DNA of 64,000 bases from contig JAIUJO010000299.1 in NCBI GenBank assembly GCA_023846275.1, positions 248,501-312,500 on the forward strand, read 5' to 3'. A model generated the notes under the pieces. That model had not been told where the DNA came from. It searched no databases and saw only the letters and a program-made list of their open reading frames with translations. The stretch's first letter is position 1; every line of letters starts with the position of its first letter. This document shows positions 52,101-64,000 of the stretch, piece after piece. Source of the stretch: Vanilla planifolia. Its lineage: Eukaryota > Streptophyta > Magnoliopsida > Asparagales > Orchidaceae. The position numbers and the translations under genes are program-made.

Positions 52101-55100
52101 TTATTTTTTTTATTGAAAGTTTATATAACTTGAAAATGAAATGCAACAAATTGAAATATTTTAAAATAATATAATGAAAGTAATGCAAAGGCTATATCAG
52201 CGGAGATCTAGAGTTAATGAAAAATATAACCAAATAAAAAAATTAAAAAAATAATATAAATTATACTGAAAGTTGCATTCCAAGAAACTAAAGAGATCAA
52301 GTATGATATATTTGATCATCAAATAAAGTACAAATTAGAAAGTTTTGATAAATAATGTCAACTCCTCCCAAAAAAAATTATTTTAAAAATACAAAAATAA
52401 ATATTTAAAAGGACAAAGTTGATTGTGATGTGTCTAATGAAGCTTATTTCTCTTCCACCTGACCTCATTTAGAATTACAAAAAGTAACAAAATAAATAAG
52501 AATAAATAATATCAAATTTTAATTTAAATATTAAATTAATATATATTAAAATTGAAATGAGAAGTTGAAGAAATGTTATATCAACAAACAAAAGCAAAAT
52601 AAATGTCACATGCAAGAAGAGTTTGAGTTAGAAAAAATATACTCAAATCAAAGTGAAATATTTGAATAAATAAGAGAACCTATGTAAGAAAATTTTATTC
52701 TAATATACTAATATGTTTGCGTGTAACATCTTCAATCATTGAGATTTGTCCAAGGACATTTTAATCATCTCCAACTAATTTTATTAGGAATTATACAAAT
52801 TACAAAAATATTTGACTTAATTGAGCTCAACAAGAAGAGTTCAATAATTTTTGCATCATCTTGATAAGTCCTCATTTGGAATTGTAGTGAACGAGCAAAT
52901 CCAATATTTATAAAATATAACAAACTATTATTTGAATATCAAGAGCTAAAAAGAGAAAAATTAAAGAAATATACTTAACCAAATCAGTAACAAATATTGG
53001 TTATACGATTGGAGATTTAGAGTCACATAGTAAAGTAACTAAAATCAGTATAAAAATTTAAGGAAATAAGATAAAATATAAAAGAAAAGTTGCATTCCAA
53101 TGCACAAAATAGATCAAGCGCAACATCCTCGATCATGTAATTTGGTATGAGTAAAAATATCCAATAAAAGATACAAAAATAAACATAAAAATATTTAAAA
53201 ATACAAAATATTAAAAAAAATAAAAATAAAACTTTACTTGGGTAGACTTCATTGAGGCAAGTTAAACAATGTTTATTTTGGCTTAATTAGACCTAGTCTA
53301 GAATTTGGAGAAATTACCAAAATAAATAAACATAAAGAATAAGAAATTTTTATGTTTTATGTTAACAATATATATAAAAGTAGAAGTTTCATAATTTTGA
53401 GAAATGTAATATAACAAAATCTAAGAAATAAAATTCACGTGATAAAAGGATTGAGTTTCATAACAATTTAATGCAATCTAAGACAAAAAAATTTAATAAA
53501 TGAGAGAAATTTTATCGGAAACTTGCATTTCGAAATAAGAAGGTTATCATTGGTAGCATTATAAACTATGAAATTAGGTATGAATCAAAATATTTCTCAT
53601 ACATAGAAAATATCCTAGAAAATGGATTAGCTTAAAATATTAAAAGAAAGATTTCATTTGATAGAGCTCATTAAGATGACAAACAATTTTTTTCATCTTA
53701 ATGAGATATCATTTATAATTACTATAAATTAAAAATTTAGATAAGCTTAAAAATAACAAATTAATTTTTTAACATTAAAAAAATTTATATAAACAGAAAA
53801 ATTGATAAATTTAAGAAAGAGGGTTAAAGTTACAATTATATGACTAAATAAAAATGAAGCATTAAAGAGTTTAGATAAGTTATATAGGAAAATTACATTT
53901 CAAGATACTTAAAAATAAAGTAGATTATTCTGATCTTCAAATGAAGTATAAAGGAAAATTACTTTTAAAGCCTGCAAAAAAATGAAACATTTTAAAATAC
54001 AAAATTAATATTTTTTATAAAGCTTGATGAGGCAAAATTTGCCATAAAACATGTCATAACATTTCATAACTTAATAAAATAAAATAATTAAAATTATAAA
54101 AAAATATCTAAATTGGGGTGCTCATCGACATGACATAAGTGACATTTGTTTCATCTCGAACAAACCTTGATTGGAATTACTGTCAATTATGCATATTAAA
54201 TTATCATAAATAATATTAAATTATATAATTAATGTTAAATAAATTTTTATTAAATCTGAAATAATTTAAAATGAAGTAATGTAATATAACTAAACCGCAA
54301 TAGTATAAGGGTAGCATGAGGAAGAACTAGATTTTCCATGTAATATTTCTAAACAAAGAGAAAATTTTGAAGAAATCAAATTTTTATACAAAAAGTTGCA
54401 CTCTATTATGTTAAAGTTGTCAAATGTAACTTCTTGGAACTTCATGTAATGAATCACAATACATCATAAAGAATTTTAAAACAATAGAAAACTAAATTAA
54501 AAAAAATAAAAAACAATATTTAATTTGATAAAGCAGGTTGAGACTTGTCGAATGAAATTTTCCTAAGCTTGAATGGACAACATTTGGAATAACTAAGAAT
54601 TATAAATGTAAATAATAATAAATAATAAAATATGGTTTTTTGAATTAAACAAAAATATATTAAAGTAAGTAAAGTTCACACAAAAGGCAATTTAGAGTTA
54701 GTAAGTAATAAATAAAACTAAAGAATAAATTCAAAGAAATGAGATAATGTTTTAAGCAAACTTTCATTGCAAGACACTGAAATGATTGAGCATAAAATTC
54801 TCGATTGTCAAATGAAGTACAAAAAAGGTCTTTTAGAAAATCTCAACGCCTAAGAAAATAAAATATTTAATGGAATAAAACTAATATTTAATTTTATAAT
54901 GCTCATCCAAATGAGCTCAACATGTTTTTTGAATCCATTGGACCATATTTTGGACTCTATTAATTACAATGTTAATTAAATTTAAAAAACAGTAAATTTT
55001 TATTTTAATATTGGAAAAATAGATGTTAAACCTAAAATGAGATAAATTAAATCTATGTAATATAACAAAATAAAAGAAATGTAAAGGTCATGTAAAAAAA

Positions 55101-58100
55101 GAATTACTTATTATTAGTAATGTATCCATATCAAAAAAAAATTAATGAAATGAGATAAAAATTACAAAATCAATGAATTCGAAGTTTCTAAGATGATCAA
55201 GGGCAGCATCATCGATTACTAGGGTACAAATCAAAATGTCTCATAACACGTGACAAAATGTCAAAGAATAAAATATTTTAAAATATAGAAATAAGTATTT
55301 ATTTAGTTGGAGTTTATCTTGCCAAATCAATGATGTTCATTTTTATTTAATCAAAAAATGACTTCTTTGATATTATGAAAATATATAATAAGATTAAAAT
55401 AAAATAAATTCTTGCAATTTAAAATAACCAATTCAATACAATGTAAATGCCATAGCAGATAAAATCATACTTTCATTCTAATATGGATGAAAGAAAAATT
55501 TATTTAAAAGGAGATAAATTATATGGGAAAGCTACATTTATGAAGATCAATTATGACATCCTACATCATCTAATTAGTTATTAATACAAAGAACTATAAA
55601 ATGTACCAAATTCCATCAAAATAAAACTTTTAAAAAAATTTCAAAATTAAATTTTAATACATATTTTAATTAGTTGCAAATTACCTTACTAAATCAGCAT
55701 AAAAAATTAGTTATTTAATGTTAAAAAATAATGTATTGAAGCAAAAAAAAAGATAAATTGAATAAATATAATATAAATAATCAAAGGAAGTAAACATCAC
55801 ACAAGAGAAGATTTACAATTAATAGGTAATATAATTAAATTAAATGAAGAAATGAGAAAAATTATAAAGGAAAATGCATTCTAAGGTTTTAAGAACATGC
55901 ATAACATCTTTGATGTGTAATTTAGTACACTCAGGAATCCTTCGAAGTCACATTGACATCTTATGAAGAAACATATTTGAAAATATGAAATACATTTAAT
56001 TCGATAAAGCTTGTTAACTCGACTACAACAATGTTTGTTTCAACTCTATTGGACCTCGTTTCCAATTACTGCAAATTACATAGGTAATTAAACAAATCTA
56101 ACAAAAAATTATTATTTTCAAATTAAGTAAATATATTTTAATGCTTAAATGGGATCAATTGAACTAATGTGACATTATCAAAATAAAGCAATATAAAGGG
56201 TACTTGAGATGAGAAATAGAGTTTTATAAAATGCAACAAAATCTAAGAAAACATGTTTTACAACTGAGATAAATTATTTGAGACAGCTTAATTCTACTTT
56301 ATTAAGCAGATAAAATGTAGAGTCCTCAATTTTCAAATTTAGAAATCAAAATGATAGAAAGATTGCCAAAACCATGGAAAGTTTAATATTTACAAAGATA
56401 AAAGTAATAATAATTTAGATGGGGGCTCATCCAGACATGTCCGATGACATTTTCATTATGTTGATCAAACATGTTTTGCCATTGTTTTGCATTATATAAT
56501 TAAATAAGCATAAAAAGGAAAAAATGTAATTTAAATACTTAGTAAATTTATAATAACACTAAAATAGGTTAAATTGAAGTAATTTAATTTGCTTAATTTA
56601 AAGTGATAAGTAGGCAACATAAGAGAAGATTTTTTATTTCATAGCTTTATAACCAATCAAAAAAAATTTATAAAAATTAAATCAATTATATTTGAAAGCT
56701 TAATTCCAAGTCACTATAGATATTGAGCATAATATTCGTAATGGTTGAATTTGGCATGAGTTGAAATATTCTATAAAGCAAGTAAGATTTCATGAAAGTG
56801 TAATTTTTAAAAATGTAAGATTACATATTTAATTAAATAGAGCTCACCAAAATGAGTCCAAACACAATGGTTTCATCTTGACATAACTTATTTTTAATTA
56901 AGGAGATTTAATGAGTAAATAAGCATAAATAATAAAAAAATTATTATTTTCTTTTTTATTAAATAATTATTAATGCTAGAATATATTTGTATTCTTGAGT
57001 GCTAATGGATGTTGTATTATTTCTTCGATCATTAATTTAGGTAAGAAGAAAATATTTTACCAATCATATAAAAAATCTATTAAAAATATTTAGAAAATTA
57101 TAAAATGAATATTTTTGTGGACAGAGCATGTTGAGATTACTTCAACAACATTTGTCTCATTGTAATCAAATGTCATTTAGATTAACTACAAATTAAAAAA
57201 ATATATGTGAATAAATAATAATAAATTATTATCTTAATATTAAGAAAATATAATTTATAGCTAAAATGAGGTAAATTGATGTAATATAATGTAACAAATA
57301 AAATTAAGGTAAAGTTCATGTGATAAGAGATTTAGTGTTATAAGTAATATAACCAAATCAAAGACAAATATTTTCAAAAAAAAGAAAAATTACTCGTAAA
57401 AGATGTGTTCCAAGATTGTAATAAGATCATGGATAGTCTTCATGACTATCAAATTAAGTTAAAACAAAATTATATTATAAAGTGTGCAAACTACATAGAA
57501 AAGAAAATGTCTAAAGATATAAAAATGGCTTTTTAATTAGATATAGTTCTTCAAGATGACGTTACTAACATTTGCTTGATCTTTATTAGGTCACATTTTG
57601 AATTAGAAATAATTTTAGAGTTAATTAAACATAAATTATAATAATGTATTAATTTCATTTGAAGTAAGTTATTTTTAAAGCCAAAATTAGTTAAATTAAA
57701 ATAGTATAATACCACAAAATCAAAAGTATTATATGGGTCACTAGGGAGGATAAGAAGAGTTTCATCATAATATGTCCAAATAAAAGCAAAAAATGTGTGA
57801 AAATGAGATGAATTATGTGGAAAAGTTTAATTCCTAGATAATAAGGAGATTGAATGTAACATCCTTCATCACCAAATGAAGTAAAAACAAAAATATCAAA
57901 TAAAGAGTACAAAATTCCCAAAAAAAATAAATTTTCAAATATGTCAAAATTAATATTTAATTAGATGGTGTTCATCCAATTGAGATCAATGATGTTTGTT
58001 TCACCTAAATAAAACCATGTTTAGAACTACCACAAATTACCAATCAAATAATGAAAAATAATTATCAATAATTGGTTTAATTTTAGTTATATGTGATAAG

Positions 58101-60460
58101 TCTAAATGTTTAACATCCAAATGAAATGATATGAAGGTTACAAGAGTGAAGAATTATTGCTTCATAGTAATATAACCAAGTTAAACCATAACCTTTGAAA
58201 AAATGAAACACCTGTTATGAGAAACCTACATTTCAAGTAGCTAAGAAGATCATGTTTAACTAGAATTAATTATTATTAAATATTTAATTAGATTGAGCTT
58301 GTTAAGAGGAGTTAAGTGTTGGAAATTTCGTCTTCATCAAATCACTTTCTAAATTACTAAGAATTGTCTAGTTACATAGGCTTAAATAATAATAAATTAT
58401 TTTTTAAAATATTAAATAAATATGTATTAAATCTAAAATTTGATAAATTTAATCAACTGTTACAAAATTAATAACTTGTAAAAGTTATACGAGAGGACAT
58501 TTAGAGCAACATAGTAATATAACCAAATAAAGGTAAACATTTTTTATTTTAAGTTACATTTTCTGAGAAATTTGCAGTGTAAGATGCTAAGAAGATCTAA
58601 TATAACATCCTAGAGGATTACAGTAGGTATAAAATAAAATATCACGTAAAGAAAGAAATAGTAACATAAATTAAAATGTTTAAAAAAATTATAAAAATAA
58701 ATATATACTTACAAATACTTTATTGAGATGTGTCCAAGAATATTAGTTTTATCTTGATGAAATGTTGTTTTGAATAATTTTGATTGATATAGTTAAAAAC
58801 TAAAAAGAAATAGTTAATTATAATTTTTATATTAAGAAGAAATATATTAATACACCTTGTAAAAAATTGAAAAAAACATAATTAACAAAATAGAAGTAAC
58901 ATAAATGGAACATTTTAGGAGATTTAGAGTTACATAGTAATATAAAAAAATAAAAGAAAAAAGTTTGAAAAAAAATGAGAGAATTATGTGGGAACCTTGC
59001 ATTCCAGAATATTAAATGGATTATGTATAATTTTCTCGATCATTGAATATGGTCCAAATTAAACTTCCATGTAAAGAACGCCCAAAACATAGGAAACATC
59101 ATTTTTCAATGCACAAAAATAAATATTTAATTTACATGTAGACGATCAAGACGAGGCAAGTGCAATTTGATCTATTTTTGTTTATTATCAGATGTAATTA
59201 GCACGAATTACAAAATTAAATAAACATAACAGTTAAAAAATATTATTTTAATATTAATTATAAATATATATTAATGCTGAAATATGATTAATTGAAAATT
59301 TTAATATAAGAAAAGCAAAATAATCTAAAGCTCATATAGGTGTAGTGTTTCTGTTTCATTGTAATATTACCAAATCAACCTAAAAGTTTTCAAGAATTGA
59401 CAAAAACTTGGATAACAAAATTTAGTTCTAAACTAATTAGGAGCTTAAGTGTAACATCCAAAATCGTAAAAGCATGTACAAATAAAAATTCCTTGTAGAC
59501 AGCATCAAATTCCTAGAAAATAATATTCTTAGATACATATAAAATAATAATTTAATTCGATAAAGCATAAGTAGTTGAGTACAATGACATTTTTTTGCTC
59601 AATTGAACAATATTTTGAATTATTGTGGTTAAAAAATAAATTAGAATATAAAAAAATATAAAACTAGTTAAATATTATATAAATATATAACAAGTTTGAA
59701 ATAAGGTAAATTACAAAAATTTAATATTCCTAAATAAAAAACTTGATGCCCATAAAAGAGAAAAAATAGCTTATTTGCGTAATATAATCAATTTAAAGTG
59801 AAAAATTTTAAAAACTAAGATAAATTATTTAGGAAATCTATGTTTCATGATGCTAAGGAAGGTAAGCTTAAATTCCTTAATTATCAATTCTAGCTTGAAT
59901 CAAAGTTTCTTATAAAACATGCCAAAAGCAAATAAAATTAAATAGTTTTAAAAAATAAATATTTTATTTGATAGAGAACATTGAAATGAACTCAATGACA
60001 TTTAATTCATCTTGACAAAAATCCTTCCAAATTCCTATGAATTACGAATGAAAATAAACATAAATAAAAATAAATTCTTATTTTAATATTAAATGATAAT
60101 AATTATTATTAAAATATTATAAATTGAAGCGAGGTAATATTGTTGAATTATCAAGAGGTAAAGGTCACACGAAATGTTACTTAGTATTACATATTAATAT
60201 AACTAAATCAAAGTAAGACCTTTATAAAAACTGAGATGAATTATATGTTGAAGTTTTGCTCTAACATATTAAGAAGATTGAGTGTAACACCTTTGATCAT
60301 TAAATAAGGAATAATTTAAAATATCTTATTGATCATGCCAAACTATGTAAAATAAAATAGTTAATAAATATGAAAAAATTTTAATTTTATAGAGCATGTT
60401 ATGATGAGTGCAATAACAATTTTTTGCTCAATCAAACCTCTTCTAGATAAAAAGAAAGTA

Positions 60461-60647
60461 TAAATACTAAAAACATCACATAATGTACTCTGGAAGGTTT
60501 AAGAAATGAGATAAGTTTAAGAAATGTAATAGAACAAAATAAAAAGAAAGTATAAGTCACATGAGAGGAGATTTAGAGTTAAAATAGAATATAATAAAAT
60601 GAAAGTAAAAATACTATAAACATCACATAATGTACTCTGGAAGGTTT
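60461..60647 (+). repeat. ~40-bp direct repeat, 147 bp apart
   Basis: Positions 60461-60500 and 60608-60647 are nearly the same: both read AAATACT(A/T)(A)AA then ACATCACATAATGTACTC and on through TGGAAGGTTT, including an identical 27-bp core at 60474 and 60621. The spacing of 147 bp is well below a full monomer, so this is a local partial duplication within one unit. Confidence 0.85.
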
Positions 60648-63600
60648 CATTCAATCATACTGAGAAGATTGATTATTACATCCTCGATCATCAAAACAAC
60701 TACAAATAGAAATGCCTTATAAAGTAGGTCAACACCTTAGAGAATAAAATGTTTAAAAAAATAAAATAAATACTTAATAAGATAAGGCCTTCAAGACCAG
60801 TCTAACTACGTTTGATTTCTTTCCATCAAACCTCATTGATAATTTGTGTGAATTACCAAGTTAATTAAATTCAATTAATAGTAAATTTTTTACTATTAAT
60901 TAAATATATTAAAAACATAAATAAAATCAAAATAATCAATCGAAGTTATGTCAATGTCACATTATAGAAGAATTTGACTTTCAAAGAAATATAACTAAAT
61001 CAAAGAAAAACTTTTACTAAAATGATATTAATTTTATGAGATTCATGAAATTTAAGGAGCTAAGAACTTTGAGTGTAAAACCCTTGTCCTTAAAATCTAG
61101 TACAAATCAAAGTACTTCATAAAAAGTGCCAAAGACATATAAAAAAATATCTTTAAAACACATTTAATTATTTAAATGGTTGGATGTCATAAAGATGACT
61201 CCAATGGCTTTTGTTTCACTATGATCAAGCCTCATTTGTAACAACTATGAATTAGCAAAGCAAAAGAGCAAACATAGTAATAGTTTGCTCTTCTAATCTT
61301 AAGTAAATATATAATAATAGCACCATGAGTAAACTCGTCGAAATTTATTATACCTAATTGAATGGAATGTAATGATCATGTGAGGGAAGAGTTAGAGTTT
61401 CATTGTGATCTGACCCAATCAAGAAAAAAATATTTGTAGACATGAGAAAATGAATACGAAAAGTTTTCATTGAAAGGTACTATCGTAGTTGGGTGTAACA
61501 TTCTCGATTAACAATTTATGCATGAAACATATCTTAGTAAGTGTTAAAAAATATGTGTTGATATAGTATTTAAGAATATAAATTGAAATTTTAATTGGAT
61601 ATAACTCATTAAAATTGTTTATAATTGTTATTTTCTCTTATTGAAACCTCATTTTGAATAACTACAAATTAACAAGGAAAATAAACATAAATAACAACAA
61701 ATTTTTATTTTAGTAAAAAAATATTAAAGATTAAATGAGATAAGTTGAAAATATAATATAACAAAAAAACACATGTAACAGTCTTATGAGAGGACATTAA
61801 GATTTAGTTACTAATATAAAAAAATTATAGCACAAAATGTTCCATGAAAATAAATACATTATATAATAAAATTGCATTTTTAATATACTAGATTGATTAA
61901 GGGTAACACCTTCAATTTCAAAATGAAGCTCAAAAATAAATACCTTATAAAGAATGCAAAAAACTAAAAAAAAATAACTAAAAAAATAAAAAATTATCAT
62001 TTATTTGGAGACAACATGTCAAGCCAACTCCAATGATGTTTATTTCATCTTGATCACACATCATCTCAATTACAATGACTTTTAAGAGTAAAAAACATAA
62101 ATAATAATATATAATTATTTTAATATTAAATAAATAAATATTTATGCTGAAATAAGATGAATTGAAGTAATGTAATATAAGAAAAATGAAACACATGTAA
62201 TTATCACAACAAAAGAGAATTAGAGTATCATTATAATAATACCAAATCAAAGAAAAAAATTTCAACAAATCAAGTAAATTTTTTAGGAAAGCTAGATTCT
62301 AAGATACTAGAGAGATAAAGTTTGACAACCATGATCTTTAAATCAAGCACCAATCCAATGATCTTCCAAATTATGCCAAAACATAACAGAAATGTTTTCA
62401 ATTATAAAACAAATATTTATCGTGGTAGTCGATGTTTAGACAAGTCCAACTATGTTTATTTCTTATCAGTTCAAACTCATTTTGAAGAACGAAAAATTAT
62501 CAAAAAATTTAAGGAATTTATTATAAGAAATAAAATCAATAAAATGGTTACACAAGAGTAGATTTTGAGTCAATAAGTAATCTAGCAAAACTTTGTTGGA
62601 TAGACCTCAATAAGATGAGTTTTATGTTTGTTTCACTTGATTAGCCCTAATTACAATTAAAAACAAAAATTAAAAAAATAAATTGTAATAAATTATTATT
62701 TCTATATTAATTAATTATATGTTAAATCTCAAATATGATAGTTAGAAGTAATATATTATTGCCAATTTAAATTTATTTAAAAGTCAAATGAAAGAAGATT
62801 TAGAGATTCATAATAATAAAAAGAAATTGAAATCAAAACATTGGGGATATGAGATAAAATGTGTGAGAATGTTGAATTCTAAGTTACTAAGAAACCGAAG
62901 TGTGACATGTTTTCTCATCAAATCAAGTATAAGCCAAAACATCTAACAAAATTTGCAGAGATAATAGGAAATATATTATTTTTAAAAAAATGCAAAATGA
63001 CTATTAATGAGATAGAACTCATTTATACAAATGCAACAATGTTTCTTATCAAAACCACGTATTATCTAGAATTATTAAAAATTATGAAAATAAAAAACAT
63101 AAATAAAATAAATTATTATTTTAATTTTTAAAATATAAATTATGAAACTAAAATGAGATAAATTAAAGAAATGCAGCATAACTAAATCAAAGTGATGTAT
63201 CGGACAAATGAGAGAAGATTTCGAATTACATGGTATTACAACCAAATAAAGGAAAAAGCTTTCAAGAAATCAGATAAATTATAAGAAAAAATTCCATTTA
63301 TAGATATCAAAGGGATTTAGTATAACATACACAAATTTCAAATTAGGGAAAATTAAAAATATGTCCTTAAAATTAATACTTATTTGGATAGATATCATTA
63401 AGAATTACTAAGATTAGCTAAACTAAGTAAAAATAAATAACAAATTATTTTTAATATTAATTCAATATATATTAAAAATAAAGTAAAAAAATAAATTAAA
63501 GAAATATAATATAACCAAATAAAAGTATGTATATGTCACATAAGAAATGATTTATAATTACGTTGGGATAAAACTACATAAAAAAAACTTTTGACAAACT

Positions 63601-64000
63601 TTGTTAAATTGCTTAAGAAACATGGAACCCAATCCATTAAGATGATTTAGGGTAAACTTCTCAACCATTTAATTAGTTGTGAATTAAAATATCTCATAAA
63701 GAATGTCAAAATCTTAAAAAATTATATATTTTAAAAAATTGACATTGAATGGATAGAGCTCACCATGAAGAGTCCAACGCATTTATTTCACCTCAATTAT
63801 GTTACTAAAAATTACAAATTGCACTTAAAAATATAACAAATTGCTATTTTAATATAAAGTAAATATATAATTAAAAAAAATTAAAAAATTATAATATTAC
63901 AAAATCATAATAATATAAGGTTCACATGTGAGAGGATTTAGAGTTAAACAAAATAAAACCAAATCAATGTGATACTTTTCAAAAATATGAGAAATAGTAT

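Larger units (their letters stand above)
38455..64000 (+). repeat. Diverged ~420-bp satellite array, long forward block to right edge
   Basis: Forward-oriented tandem monomers continue for more than 25 kb and run off the window. AGCT-box positions 42881, 43263, 43679, 44083 and 44496 give spacings of 382, 416, 404 and 413 bp; the next box at 44719 marks a truncated unit of 223 bp. Roughly sixty units are present. Internal landmarks stay in order throughout (for example GTAACATCCTTGATC near 39195, AACATCCTCGATCATG near 53120, GAGTGTAACACC near 60285). No gene, transposon or RNA was recognised. Minus-strand open frames of 62-96 codons (such as 42571-42795, 44259-44513, 51668-51877, 61978-62268) are the same region of the repeat translated again and again. 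Confidence 0.9.

Noticed and set aside
12300..64000. Regularly spaced repeats considered as a CRISPR array
   Set aside because: The unit is about 420 bp, diverged along its whole length, without short identical repeats separated by unique spacers, and the window is eukaryotic in character.

Overview
The window looks like nuclear DNA of a land plant, probably a seed plant with a large, repeat-rich genome. Two things point there. Most of the window is a very AT-rich, badly diverged tandem satellite. Into it is inserted one dead LINE retrotransposon whose protein remnants have the plant L1 layout: ORF1 with a DUF4283-type domain and a CCHC knuckle, and ORF2 with an AP-endonuclease, reverse transcriptase, zf-RVT-like segment and C-terminal RNase H. 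I found no intact host gene, rRNA, tRNA or CRISPR array. The species cannot be named from this sequence.

Layout. Positions 1 to about 9150 are AT-rich DNA that I cannot assign; a few short local duplications are visible, and the stretch of about 2100-4740 is strikingly T-rich on the + strand. From about 9150 to the right edge the DNA is essentially one satellite family with a consensus unit of about 420 bp (observed spacing mostly 380-430 bp). Its orientation changes along the window: minus at about 9150-12290, plus at about 12300-36260, minus at about 36270-38450 (with a small plus-oriented island at 37546-37839), and plus from about 38460 to the end. The array continues past the right edge.

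The LINE occupies about 19397-26620 on the + strand. It has a GC-richer 5' leader, ORF1 (about 20376-22072), a linker, and ORF2 (about 22505-26619). Both ORFs are broken by stop codons and frameshifts. The reverse transcriptase catalytic box reads YAND instead of YADD, so the copy is inactive. No poly(A) tail is visible at its 3' end.

Several younger events are layered on the old satellite: a roughly 480-bp direct repeat whose left copy ends exactly where the LINE begins, a three-copy local amplification at about 28250-29690, a 70-bp tandem duplication, a 294-bp segment copied between 37.5 kb and 41.5 kb, and truncated monomers. Each monomer also carries a palindromic box next to its AGCT motif that is kept, or restored by compensating changes, in several copies. 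Nothing here forms a working gene system; the interest lies in satellite structure and in how the LINE came to sit where it does.
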